Positions 10,092-17,487 of a DNA stretch of 64,000 nt are shown in pieces. Each line of letters starts with the position of its first letter. The first letter of the stretch is position 1. Both the position numbers and the translations under genes were made by a program. Origin of the DNA: Planctomycetaceae bacterium (GTDB taxonomy: Bacteria; Planctomycetota; Planctomycetia; Pirellulales; Pirellulaceae); contig PKCN01000271.1 in the NCBI GenBank assembly GCA_002862205.1, positions 54,788 to 118,787 of the forward strand, in the 5' to 3' direction. A model generated the notes under the pieces. That model did not search any database, was not told where the DNA came from, and worked only from the letters and a program-made list of their open reading frames with translations.

Positions 10092-10934
10092 CTAGGTTGC
10101 AGGACGCTGGCAATGCTGCACCAGTTGATGGATCACCATCCCAGCCATGTAACCACCTTTGAAACCAGCATCAATGTTGACCGCTGCCACATTCGCCGTG
10201 CACGTACTCAGCATCCCCATCAAGGGTGTCAAACCACCGAGACTGGCACCATATCCCACACTGGTTGGTACTGCGAAAACGGGAACTGCCAAATGGCCTG
10301 CGACGACAGCAGGCAAAGCACCTTCCATTCCTGCCACCACAACCACGGCCGAAGCCGACTTCAGTTCCGGGATCGCAGCAGCGAGGCGTTGTGGTCCCGC
10401 TACTCCGATGTCATCGAATCGCTGGAAGGCAATTCCCATCCAAGCTAACGTTTCAATCGCTTCTTCGGCCACAGGAAGATCCGTGCTGCCGGCTGTGATC
10501 ACAGCCGCATGAAATTTCTGATCAAGTTGGTCTGATACCAGAGGCTGGGATGTTCCCATCGCCGTGGGCGAAACCCGCAGAGTCCTGGCAACGGGATTGT
10601 GTTGAGTATGTGTGAACGACTGCCGAACCTGAAAAGCTACGCCACTATCGATTCGGGTGATAAACGCAGACTGCCCTTGGTCCATTTGGGTCTGGATAAT
10701 CCGCGTCACCAATTCTGCCGATTTTCCTTCGCCAAAAATCACCTCACCAAATCCACACCGAGTTGCTCGCCCTAGATCAACCGTGGCTCCCTCAATTCGA
10801 TGAGTTCGATCAGCAGCAGGACCAGAATCAGAGTTTTTCAAGACTTCGACATGTTTGATTAATTCTTGGCGGGATTCATTGTCATTCATGGCTTTTGCGA
10901 CAAGTTCCAACAGGGCAGGGGAGAGCTGATTCAT
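10092..10934 (-). CDS. larB: LarB-family protein (nickel-pincer cofactor synthesis carboxylase/hydrolase type)
   Basis: LarB carboxylates and hydrolyses nicotinic acid adenine dinucleotide in the synthesis of the nickel-pincer nucleotide used by lactate racemase-type enzymes. The C-terminal half is related to the PurE class: TAGSTDLPVAEEA, then VVVVAGMEGALPAVVAGHL and PVFAVPTSVGYGASLGG, followed by LLSMLSTCTANVAAVNIDAG-like sequence (here MGMLSTCTANVAAVNIDAGF). 280 residues is slightly longer than usual. No larA, larC or larE lies in the window, so the cofactor user is unknown. The 5' end and promoter are duplicated as a decayed copy at 15910-16087. Probably in one operon with nnrD. Confidence 0.9.
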   Translation of the reverse strand: MNQLSPALLELVAKAMNDNESRQELIKHVEVLKNSDSGPAADRTHRIEGATVDLGRATRCGFGEVIFGEGKSAELVTRIIQTQMDQGQSAFITRIDSGVAFQVRQSFTHTQHNPVARTLRVSPTAMGTSQPLVSDQLDQKFHAAVITAGSTDLPVAEEAIETLAWMGIAFQRFDDIGVAGPQRLAAAIPELKSASAVVVVAGMEGALPAVVAGHLAVPVFAVPTSVGYGASLGGLTPLMGMLSTCTANVAAVNIDAGFKGGYMAGMVIHQLVQHCQRPAT

Positions 10935-11310
10935 GAGAGGGGGTGCAGTAGAGAGGAATCAGAATTCAAGTTCGGCGTGTGGATTGATTGAAGCAATCTT
11001 TGATCCGCTGACGACGATGACATCGTAATAAAAATTGCCCACCTGCTTACACCGGTTGCTGCAGGAATTCTCCATTCGCTCCCAGATTCAGGCGATCTAG
11101 TCCACGCAGTTTACGTGGATCAGGGGCGGTCATGCGACGCCCATGAAAAAATGTGCTGGGATTTTGCATTCCCCGCCCTCACATGGATCGCAATGCAGGA
11201 AAAAACCGACCTGCTTGGCATATCGAGACTCGAATCAAGACGACTTGTCTTCATGATGCCCGAAAAGCAGATGCCACTGTTTTGTCCATTGCCTTGGGCG
11301 CACCACAAAA
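10935..11310. repeat. Copy A of the duplicated larB/argG junction
   Basis: The spacer upstream of intact larB and the sequence beyond it align base by base with the spacer upstream of intact argG (16088-16174) and the start of argG. Shared blocks include GGGCAGGGGAGAGC at the larB start, TGCAGTA, AGGAATCAGA and then the region corresponding to the argG start. Here the larB side is intact and the argG side is decayed; the opposite holds for copy B at 15910-16330. Confidence 0.8.
11028..11310 (+). pseudogene. Decayed 5' fragment of argG (argininosuccinate synthase)
   Basis: The stretch aligns with the first ~100 codons of the intact argG at 16175. The start codon is now ATA (11028-11030). Clear matches are the GCTTACxCCGGT block (the AYSGG ATP-binding motif region), the segment encoding HAVYVD, and after a deletion of roughly 90 bp the segment encoding MCWDFAFPALTW against MCRDFAFPVLAW in the intact gene, then TDLLGIS against IYLLGTS. 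The similarity fades after about 11310. With no start, a deletion and frame changes it cannot make a working enzyme. It sits directly upstream of, and divergent from, intact larB. Confidence 0.82.
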
Positions 11311-11570
11311 CCAAGGCTGGAGGCACGCATAAAGCCCCCGCAATCGACAACCATCAAAGCACCGGGATTCTAGCCAACCTTCGTTAACCCGGCGCCGCGG
11401 CCACCAAAACCGCATCTCCATCACGAGCCGCAGTAACCCTTTCAGTACCCGCATTCCGACCGCCACCCCTGATTGTGTCAACGTGGATTCCAGCTGCCAA
11501 GAACAACGCCGAAAACGCATCGAATTCAAAGTTGCTGTGCACTGGACTTCGATTGCATCACGGGCCGCTG

Positions 11571-11645
11571 CCACCGGTCTGAGTTGTAAAATGCGTCACC
11601 GGTCTGGGTTGTAAAATGCGCCACCGGTCTGGGTTGTAAAATGCA
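11571..11645. repeat. Three tandem copies of a 25-bp unit
   Basis: Units at 11571-11595, 11596-11620 and 11621-11645, with the core CACCGGTCTGGGTTGTAAAA. The copies differ at only a few positions (GAGTTG for GGGTTG in unit 1; first and last bases vary). The unit length is not a multiple of three and no gene is present. The repeat lies between the argG remnant and the 3' end of the thioredoxin-fold gene, near the left edge of the sigma-factor island. No dyad symmetry or spacer structure suggests CRISPR. Confidence 0.9.
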
Positions 11646-11717
11646 CTGTGCATTGATCACAAACGACTAGCCCAATCGGGAAGCAGGGAAGTGTTTTCCA
11701 AAGCGACAGCCTTCAAG

Positions 11718-12815
11718 TTATCGGTGGTTGCCTGAACTGGAACTTGAGAAGAATGATTGGCCATTGCCGACCAGAGTTTTAGGGTCGCGTTCAAATTGCT
11801 CCCAACTCATCAGCGGGTACTGTATGGAAAACTTCTGATCCTGCAAAATTTGTTGTCGGATCATCAAGTCCATGAAGTTTCCTGGTCTGTTCGAGCCAAA
11901 AAATGGAACATCCTTGATCACATTCCCGCTCACCTGGGGGAAACCCTGATTCATCATTTGGGCTACTGGGCTGGCTTGTTGAACATTTTTCTTTGGATAC
12001 CCAGCTGACTCGATTCGGTGCCGATGAGCTTCGACAACATCATTACCATCGATTTGTGGTTCCCGATTCAATTTTTGGAATAACTGAAAAGCAAACTTTG
12101 ATTCCGCCAGAAGATCATCAGGAGACAGGAATCCCGTGGCGACATGAAAAATATTGCCGCTGGGTGTAAGAAACAGAGTTTGGACATTCTGTTTTCCATT
12201 TCCACGAATGCACATACCCGAGGGATCTCCCGGTTGGTGCCAGATCGACTTGCCGGAAGTTGGATCACCCGTTGTGTTGTCAAACGTGTTTACAAAATTC
12301 TGATTGAGGAAGCGATGAGTTTGTGGCTGCGAGAACGACACGGTTCTCATGCGATGACCGGCACTTCACATGGGACCTCGCAGGTCACCCAAGACTCGAA
12401 AACACATCACCGGCCGATCGTCTGCTTTCCCGGTTCTACCACTGGCCAATTGCAAAGCTTGAGATAAATCGGGAACCCATTGAATGCCAAAAAGCGGGAA
12501 TGTCGCTGGAGAACTTTCTGGGCCAATGATCTCCTCACGACTCGTTTCACGCTTCAAGTAACCACGTAGATATCGACGGTCACTTGTAGAAATCATTTCG
12601 CGGAAAATCGAACGTGTTGTACCGTCTGACAAAATCAGTTGGATCGCACCTGTTTCGGGGTCGTATTGGCTGAGTGTCGCTTTTATCTTCGCACTTCGAT
12701 CAGCACTCGTCCAAGTCCGCTCTCGCTCCTGACCTGCCAGATTACCAACTCCGAGACAACCAATGATCAAACTGGCGAAAAGGAATATAACAAACGTCTG
12801 CTTTTGTTCGGACAT
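11718..12815 (-). CDS. Secreted SHD1 + thioredoxin-fold protein with an in-frame TGA (selenoprotein candidate or nonsense mutation)
   Basis: One reading frame of 366 codons from ATG 12815 to the stop at 11718 is interrupted only by a TGA at 12366-12368 (codon 150). Residues 1-27 are a signal peptide (IFLFASLIIGCLGVGNLAGQ). Residues ~29-80 match the SHD1 domain common in planctomycetes (RTWTSADRSAKIKATL to TSDRRYLRGYL). The rest looks like a thioredoxin fold: RPVMCFRVLGD strand, then M-(TGA)-SAGHRM, VSFSQPQTHRFLNQNFVNTF, and later QTLFLTPSGNIFHVATGFL. The TGA falls where the first Cys of C-x-x-C-[HK]-x-M is expected; the second Cys position is Gly. It is the last gene of the ECF sigma operon. 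A GTG at 12857 is a possible longer start. If TGA is a stop, the product is truncated before the fold. Confidence 0.7.
12331..12368 (-). promoter_or_regulatory. TGA codon followed by SECIS-like hairpin
   Basis: On the minus-strand transcript the in-frame UGA (12366-12368) is followed by 23 nt and then the hairpin GAGAAC-CGUGUC-GUUCUC (12331-12348): a perfect 6-bp stem, extendable by one U-G pair, with a 6-nt loop whose second base is G. Bacterial SECIS elements are generally described as lying just downstream of UGA within the coding region, with 16-37 nt to the apical loop, a short loop, and a G among its first two bases; this element meets these. That is a loose pattern and a chance hairpin is possible. 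Confidence 0.5.
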
Positions 12816-12917
12816 TGCTCTGGAACCTCTCGATTTCGTAATTGTTAAATTGGCCACGGATTTTGAACCGAAACAGCCTTATTTACTCGGTCACCAAATC
12901 AATGATCAACAATTCAG

Positions 12918-14696
12918 TTAACGACGGGCTCGGCGCCGCATCGTGTTGAATTGCTGTGGTGTACTGAATTTGAACGAGCGTCCATTGAAATTGACTTCCC
13001 CCTGAAAACTTTGCATCTGCCCTCGCTGAACCGGTGGGGTCAAACGCGAATTTTGCAAGTTCGCTGCTTTTTGGGCGTGTTGGAAATCCTCGAACGAATC
13101 AAACCTCTGTACCTGGCCGTTGATATTGATACTGCCTTGAAACTGAGTCGCTCCAGATCGCAGGTCGTCACGCGTTTTCTGGTTGGGTGACTCGAGATTC
13201 TGACGAGCAAAGAAGTTTTGCATCATCTGTTCGAATTGAGGAGCGGAATTGGGAAGATTGAGATTCAATGCGTGTGAGTGTTCAACAAAATTTTTCCACT
13301 GTTCGACAAACGGTGGGTCCATGGCGAGATTCTTTCTGCCACCAATCTGATTCACGAATTGCGAGAAACACTTTGGCGAGTCGGTCTGCCATACCGGCAA
13401 TTGCGTCTGCACTGGTTGCCCACCACCGGTATCTGGAAAACCAACTTGGCCGAGAAACGCTTTCTTGCCGCGGGCGGCAAGGATTGTAGGTACGTTCGGT
13501 TGGCTGCCATTTTCAATCAAAATCTGTTGAAGGCCCTGAGGAGTCAGAGCGATTGCGTCCCCCGATTCGCCATGGTTGTAACGTCGCAGGTCGACTCGTC
13601 CCTCAAACACGAAACCCTCTTGGCCAAGTTCATCCACGTTCAGTTGTAGGGCGGTGCCCGGTATTACGTTCCAGAAGGAGTCAGATGTTTTCAGCTGAAA
13701 GGAATTTCCCCCACGATCGGAAGTATCGAGGTGAACTATGCCACGGTCCACAATCAACAAATCATGACGGACCAGGTTGCCGGCAAATGGCCCCTCAAAA
13801 AACAGAACAGTTCCACCGTCCATAGCGAGTCGACCGCCCGGGTGAGCGGTGTAGATGGGACCTGCCCCAATTCTGCGGTTAAGGTTTGCCGCCTGATCTT
13901 CCGCTAGCTTTGCACCTGTCCAATTGGCAAAAGTTGGAGCCATCGGGGTGTCTGATTTGGGTTCCAGTTCACGTTCAAAATCACGCTTCAGCCCGGTCTC
14001 CTCACTGGTCGATCCGAGAAGGGTATCACTCTGTTGAATTCGGGGCATTACCTTGGGCTGATCGCGATTTTCGGGGGGCAGCCCTTTTGTTTCCCCTGAC
14101 CTCGCTACCGTATTTTCTTTTCGTGTGGGCGCAGTTGTGGAGATAATCTTGCGTGCCTGACCCATGTTTTCTGGACGTTTCTCAGTTCCCAGTCGTTTCT
14201 CAGTTCCCAGTCGTTTCTCAGTTCCCAGTCGTTTCTCAGGGGCAGACATACCTTCGGCTCGAGGCGAGAGTTGGGGGCTCCTGAAATTAACCGTCCATGC
14301 GGCCGCTCCCAGAAGCCCAAGTAAAGTGGCGGCCAGAGAAATTCCAATCGCCAAGGTAAGCTTGGACATTTGATGAGATTTGAATCGTGCTGGTGAACGC
14401 GTCAACGACTGGATTTGAATGAAATCAGGTGTGTGCTGGGTCACTTGGGTTGGTAGACAATTCCCATCACTTGGATGCATCGCCCGTGTCATGCAATCTT
14501 CAATGAACGATTCGTGTTCGTGATCCTCCAGAGACTCCAACTGAAGCAGTGCATCCAGCCTTTTCTCATCAGTGACTTGCCTGGCGAATGCCTCGTTGTT
14601 TTCAAATAACAGCAGCAGTTCGCGCAGTTCGTGGTCCGAGCATTCCGGAAACGCTGTAAGCTGCCTGAGTTTGGAATGAAACTCAGAAGATCTCAT
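12918..14696 (-). CDS. FecR-like membrane protein, probable regulator of the adjacent ECF sigma factor
   Basis: 592 residues. The N-terminal ~110 residues are cytoplasmic and charged, as in anti-sigma factors; a single membrane segment lies at about 112-137 (LTLAIGISLAATLLGLLGAA). Next comes a short-repeat linker (EKRLGT units, ~154-173). The outer part at about 255-365 resembles a FecR domain: GGRLAMDGGTVLFFEGPFAG, LLIVDRGIVHLDT, then GFVFEGRVDLRRY. The C-terminal 70 residues hold two related segments, INGQVQRFDSFEDFQHAQKA and FNGRSFKFSTPQQFNTMRRR, ending in a basic tail. Its ATG overlaps the sigma gene stop by 4 bp, so translation is coupled. Signal sensed is unknown. Confidence 0.75.
   Translation of the reverse strand: MRSSEFHSKLRQLTAFPECSDHELRELLLLFENNEAFARQVTDEKRLDALLQLESLEDHEHESFIEDCMTRAMHPSDGNCLPTQVTQHTPDFIQIQSLTRSPARFKSHQMSKLTLAIGISLAATLLGLLGAAAWTVNFRSPQLSPRAEGMSAPEKRLGTEKRLGTEKRLGTEKRPENMGQARKIISTTAPTRKENTVARSGETKGLPPENRDQPKVMPRIQQSDTLLGSTSEETGLKRDFERELEPKSDTPMAPTFANWTGAKLAEDQAANLNRRIGAGPIYTAHPGGRLAMDGGTVLFFEGPFAGNLVRHDLLIVDRGIVHLDTSDRGGNSFQLKTSDSFWNVIPGTALQLNVDELGQEGFVFEGRVDLRRYNHGESGDAIALTPQGLQQILIENGSQPNVPTILAARGKKAFLGQVGFPDTGGGQPVQTQLPVWQTDSPKCFSQFVNQIGGRKNLAMDPPFVEQWKNFVEHSHALNLNLPNSAPQFEQMMQNFFARQNLESPNQKTRDDLRSGATQFQGSININGQVQRFDSFEDFQHAQKAANLQNSRLTPPVQRGQMQSFQGEVNFNGRSFKFSTPQQFNTMRRRARR
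14176..14239. repeat. 18-bp in-frame tandem repeat (3.5 copies)
   Basis: Unit CGTTTCTCAGTTCCCAGT on the plus strand at 14176, 14194 and 14212 with a partial fourth; it encodes EKRLGT-type hexapeptides on the minus strand. The copies are identical, which suggests recent expansion. It lies in the periplasmic linker just after the membrane segment, where length changes would be tolerated. Confidence 0.92.
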
Positions 14697-15280
14697 AGCT
14701 CGCTCCCGGTACGTTCACGAATGCAGTGCGCCAGTGCTTGGCGAATCCTCAGCAGTGCCATTCGAATGGAACTACTCTTTTGAGACCGTGCTACAGCGAT
14801 CGACTCGGCAGACTGTGAGTCGAAGTAAAACGCGTTGAGGAGTTGCTGTGAACGGGATGGCAGAGCGGCAATGCACTGCTGCAGTGCTTCCCGGATCTCA
14901 GAAGACTCGGGAAATCCGGAGTGACCTTCACTGGATACCACTTGCCGCATGATCATGAATTCCAGCATTTGTTGGTTATTTTTCCGTTCTCTGGATAACT
15001 TTCTCAGGTAATCGACAGTTTTGTTGCGTGCCATTGTCCAGAGCCAGCTTTTAAAAGCGGACGCCTCTTGCAATTGGTCAAGCTGCTGGATAGCGGTCAC
15101 CAGCACATCCTGGGCGATGTCATCAGCGATCGTTCGATTGCCAGTGCGGCGAACCAAGAATTGCCTGAGATCAAGTTGATATCGCCGAACTAAAGCTTCC
15201 ATCGATTCACGACACCCAGTTTGGGCTCGTCGAACCAGGACTCGCTCATCGACGTCCGGATTTTCGAGTTGAGTTAGCAT
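14693..15280 (-). CDS. ECF-type RNA polymerase sigma factor (planctomycete type)
   Basis: Directs RNA polymerase to a dedicated promoter set. Region 2 is visible as ALVRRYQLDLRQFLVRRTGN, DDIAQDVLVTAIQQLDQL and SWLWTMARNKTVDYLRK; region 4 as LPSRSQQLLNAFYFDSQSAES with IAVARSQKSSSIRMALLRIRQAL. There is no region 3, as expected for ECF factors. I start at ATG 15280 (MLTQLENPDVDER); a TTG at 15340 is the longest possible start. The gene overlaps the FecR-like gene by 4 bp (ATGA) and leads a three-gene unit ending with the thioredoxin-fold gene. The linker between regions 2 and 4 is comparatively long. Confidence 0.88.
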   Translation of the reverse strand: MLTQLENPDVDERVLVRRAQTGCRESMEALVRRYQLDLRQFLVRRTGNRTIADDIAQDVLVTAIQQLDQLQEASAFKSWLWTMARNKTVDYLRKLSRERKNNQQMLEFMIMRQVVSSEGHSGFPESSEIREALQQCIAALPSRSQQLLNAFYFDSQSAESIAVARSQKSSSIRMALLRIRQALAHCIRERTGSEL

Positions 15281-15909
15281 GCTGTTGATAAGTCGTAGAC
15301 GGGTCGCGTCTGTCACTGAGAATATCCCAAAAGAACTCAAATTTGCCTGAATTCGATCTTCGCTTCACCAATGACGCGTCACATGGCACCGACTGGCCAC
15401 GTTGAACATGCGCTGCCATCTTACCGAGTTTTCCTTCAAGTCCAAGCATATTTTGTGTTTCTGGCTTGGAGTGTTTAGTAAAAGGGATGACTGGTAGTGA
15501 GGTGGCAGTGATCTGAATGGCTAGCGATTTGGACTCGGAAAGAGTCGTTGTTGACAACACAGCAGACGTCCCGCGTGAGTAACACCGAAGTCCAAATACC
15601 AGTTATGGAACGTCAGAACCTGAATGATTCTGAAACACTTTCAGGCCTCATGCCGCAAAGAAGATTCAACTTGAGATCACCCGGGAGTAGTCGGACTGTA
15701 AATGGCTCGCAGTCCAACTCACAATGCATCCTGAACTCTTCAAGGCGGTGGGATGGACAGCCCTCTGCCAGTACTGCCAACGGATTGGCCATGCGGGCTG
15801 AATTCTCACTACCTTGGATGAGCCTCTGGTCATCGGGTCGCGTGTGAGTTGACCGCGACCGCACGGGTCGAGGAAGGCTAATTTGAGTGATCGGTTGAAT
15901 TACGAATCC
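15281..15909. other. Right part of the sigma-factor island without a recognised gene
   Basis: About 630 bp between the sigma factor start and the larB remnant. Short open frames exist on both strands, for instance an 83-codon stretch on the minus strand at 15613-15864, but none has a ribosome site or a recognisable family. The promoter of the sigma operon should lie close to 15280-15450. The stretch may contain further decayed sequence brought in with the larB/argG duplication. Confidence 0.4.
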
Positions 15910-16087
15910 GCCCTGAGATACCCGCCGCAGACCAAACCTGGCTCCGCAAATTCGATGGGTTTCTGCAGCACCAGGTCCAGAACCGACGTTTTCAACGTTT
16001 GACGTGGTAGAACATTTTCAGGCGGGATTCATCGTCATTCATGGCTCTTACGACGGGTTCCAGCGGGGCAGGGGAGAGCGGAATCCT
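15910..16087 (-). pseudogene. Decayed 5' fragment of larB
   Basis: Aligns with the first ~55 codons of intact larB (10934 downward). The start codon is lost (CAT on the plus strand became CCT at 16085-16087). Translated on the minus strand the fragment reads VVRAMNDDESRLKMFYHVKR against VAKAMNDNESRQELIKHVEV in the intact protein, then a stop, and in another frame GPGAAETHRICGAR against GPAADRTHRIEGAT. Loss of start, an internal stop and a frame change make it non-functional. It lies just upstream of, and divergent from, intact argG. Confidence 0.85.
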
Positions 16088-16330
16088 TGGGCGGGTTGCA
16101 GTAAACAGGAATCAGATTTCAAATTGGGGATACAGACTAGGTTAGTCCATCATTAATTCGCGGATGAGAACGTAATGAAAAGTTGTGTACTTGCTTACTC
16201 CGGTGGCCTCGATACCTCGGTAATTCTCGGCTGGCTCCAAGATCAGGGCTATGAAGTCCACGCCGTTTACGTTGATCTCGGGCAGCCTTGCGAAAACCGA
16301 GAAGAGATCATGCAAAAGGCCCGCAATGGC
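15910..16330. repeat. Copy B of the duplicated larB/argG junction
   Basis: Counterpart of 10700-11310. Order and orientation are the same: larB 5' end on the minus strand, spacer, argG 5' end on the plus strand. In this copy argG is intact and larB is decayed. The shared spacer presumably carries the divergent promoters of both genes, so the remnants kept promoter sequence longer than coding sequence. Confidence 0.8.
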
Positions 16331-17389
16331 GGAGCAGTTTCATCAAGACTGATCGATGCCCGTGAAGAAATGTGCCGGGATTTCGCATTCCCTGTACTCG
16401 CATGGCAAGCCAAGTATGAACAAATTTACCTGCTTGGCACATCGATCGCCCGACCTCTGATCAGCAAAATATGTCTTCAGGTTGCTCGAGAAGTGGGTGC
16501 AACGGCTTACGCTCATGGTGCCACTGGCAAAGGGAATGACCAATGCCGGTTCCAGCTTGCAGCCGAAGCTCTGGACCCCAATGTACAGATGATTGCCCCA
16601 TGGCGAATCAAGGAGTTTCGTGACGCGTTCCCCGGTCGTACCGAGCTGATCGCCTATTGTGAGAACAAGAACATTCCAGTCAAAGCATCAACCGCGAAAC
16701 CTTACAGCAGCGACGAAAATGTTCTGCACATCAGTTACGAGGCTGGTCAACTCGAAGAACTAGATGTCAACGGCGTGGAAATGGTTGATTTTGGAATGGG
16801 TGTCAGTCCAGAGGAAGCACCGGATGTCGCCGAAGCTGTCACGATCGGGTTCGCCTCGGGCGTCCCTGTCTCGTTGAATGGACAACAGGTATCAGCTTTG
16901 GAAATGGTCGAGCAACTGAACCAAATTGCCGGTCGCAACGGAGTTGGACGGATTGACATGGTTGAAAACCGTTTCGTAGGAATGAAAAGCCGTGGTGTCT
17001 ATGAGTCCCCTGGGATGACCGTGCTCTACGACGCACTGATGTATGTAGAGCAACTGACGATGGATCGTGATTTGATGCACCTCAGAGATAGACTTGCTCC
17101 CGAAGTTGCCGAAATGGTTTACTACGGCTTTTGGTACACTCCAAAAATGGACGCCTTGCTTTCTTTCATTCACGAGGCCCAACAGCCCGTGACTGGCGAG
17201 GTCACCCTGAAGCTCTACAAAGGCAACATCAGCGTCGATTCCAGAAGTAGTCCAAACAGCCTGTACGATGCAGAAATTGCCACGATGGAAGGTGGCGGCT
17301 CCTACAATCAAGATGATGCCGAAGGATTTCTTCGGATTCAGGGACTGCCAAGCCGTGTACAGGGTACCGTTCGGCCACGACAGTACTAA
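16175..17389 (+). CDS. argG: Argininosuccinate synthase
   Basis: Joins citrulline and aspartate using ATP in arginine synthesis. The N-terminal PP-loop motif AYSGGLDTSVILGWL (residues ~8-22) binds ATP; HGATGKGNDQCRFQLA (~114-129) and the C-terminal TGEVTLKLYKGNI match the family. 404 residues is the usual length for the type found outside enterobacteria. ATG start at 16175, marked by homology. A decayed copy of its 5' part lies 5 kb upstream beside larB. No argininosuccinate lyase is adjacent; the gene appears monocistronic, convergent with the DUF1559-type gene. Confidence 0.96.
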   Translation: MKSCVLAYSGGLDTSVILGWLQDQGYEVHAVYVDLGQPCENREEIMQKARNGGAVSSRLIDAREEMCRDFAFPVLAWQAKYEQIYLLGTSIARPLISKICLQVAREVGATAYAHGATGKGNDQCRFQLAAEALDPNVQMIAPWRIKEFRDAFPGRTELIAYCENKNIPVKASTAKPYSSDENVLHISYEAGQLEELDVNGVEMVDFGMGVSPEEAPDVAEAVTIGFASGVPVSLNGQQVSALEMVEQLNQIAGRNGVGRIDMVENRFVGMKSRGVYESPGMTVLYDALMYVEQLTMDRDLMHLRDRLAPEVAEMVYYGFWYTPKMDALLSFIHEAQQPVTGEVTLKLYKGNISVDSRSSPNSLYDAEIATMEGGGSYNQDDAEGFLRIQGLPSRVQGTVRPRQY

Positions 17390-17487
17390 CGGCTGGTTGA
17401 TTTCTACGATTGACCGCCTGCCACCGCGGCATCGACGAGCAGCACAACGATGCCGTACCAGGCATCGCTGTGAGGGATCGCCGATAA

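Noticed and set aside
11571..11645. CRISPR-like array in the island
   Set aside because: Three 25-bp units directly abut; there are no spacers and no cas genes.
12366..12815. Two separate genes instead of one interrupted gene for the SHD1 and thioredoxin parts
   Set aside because: Both parts are in the same frame, five codons apart around the TGA; the second has no signal peptide or ribosome site of its own and begins in the middle of the thioredoxin fold.
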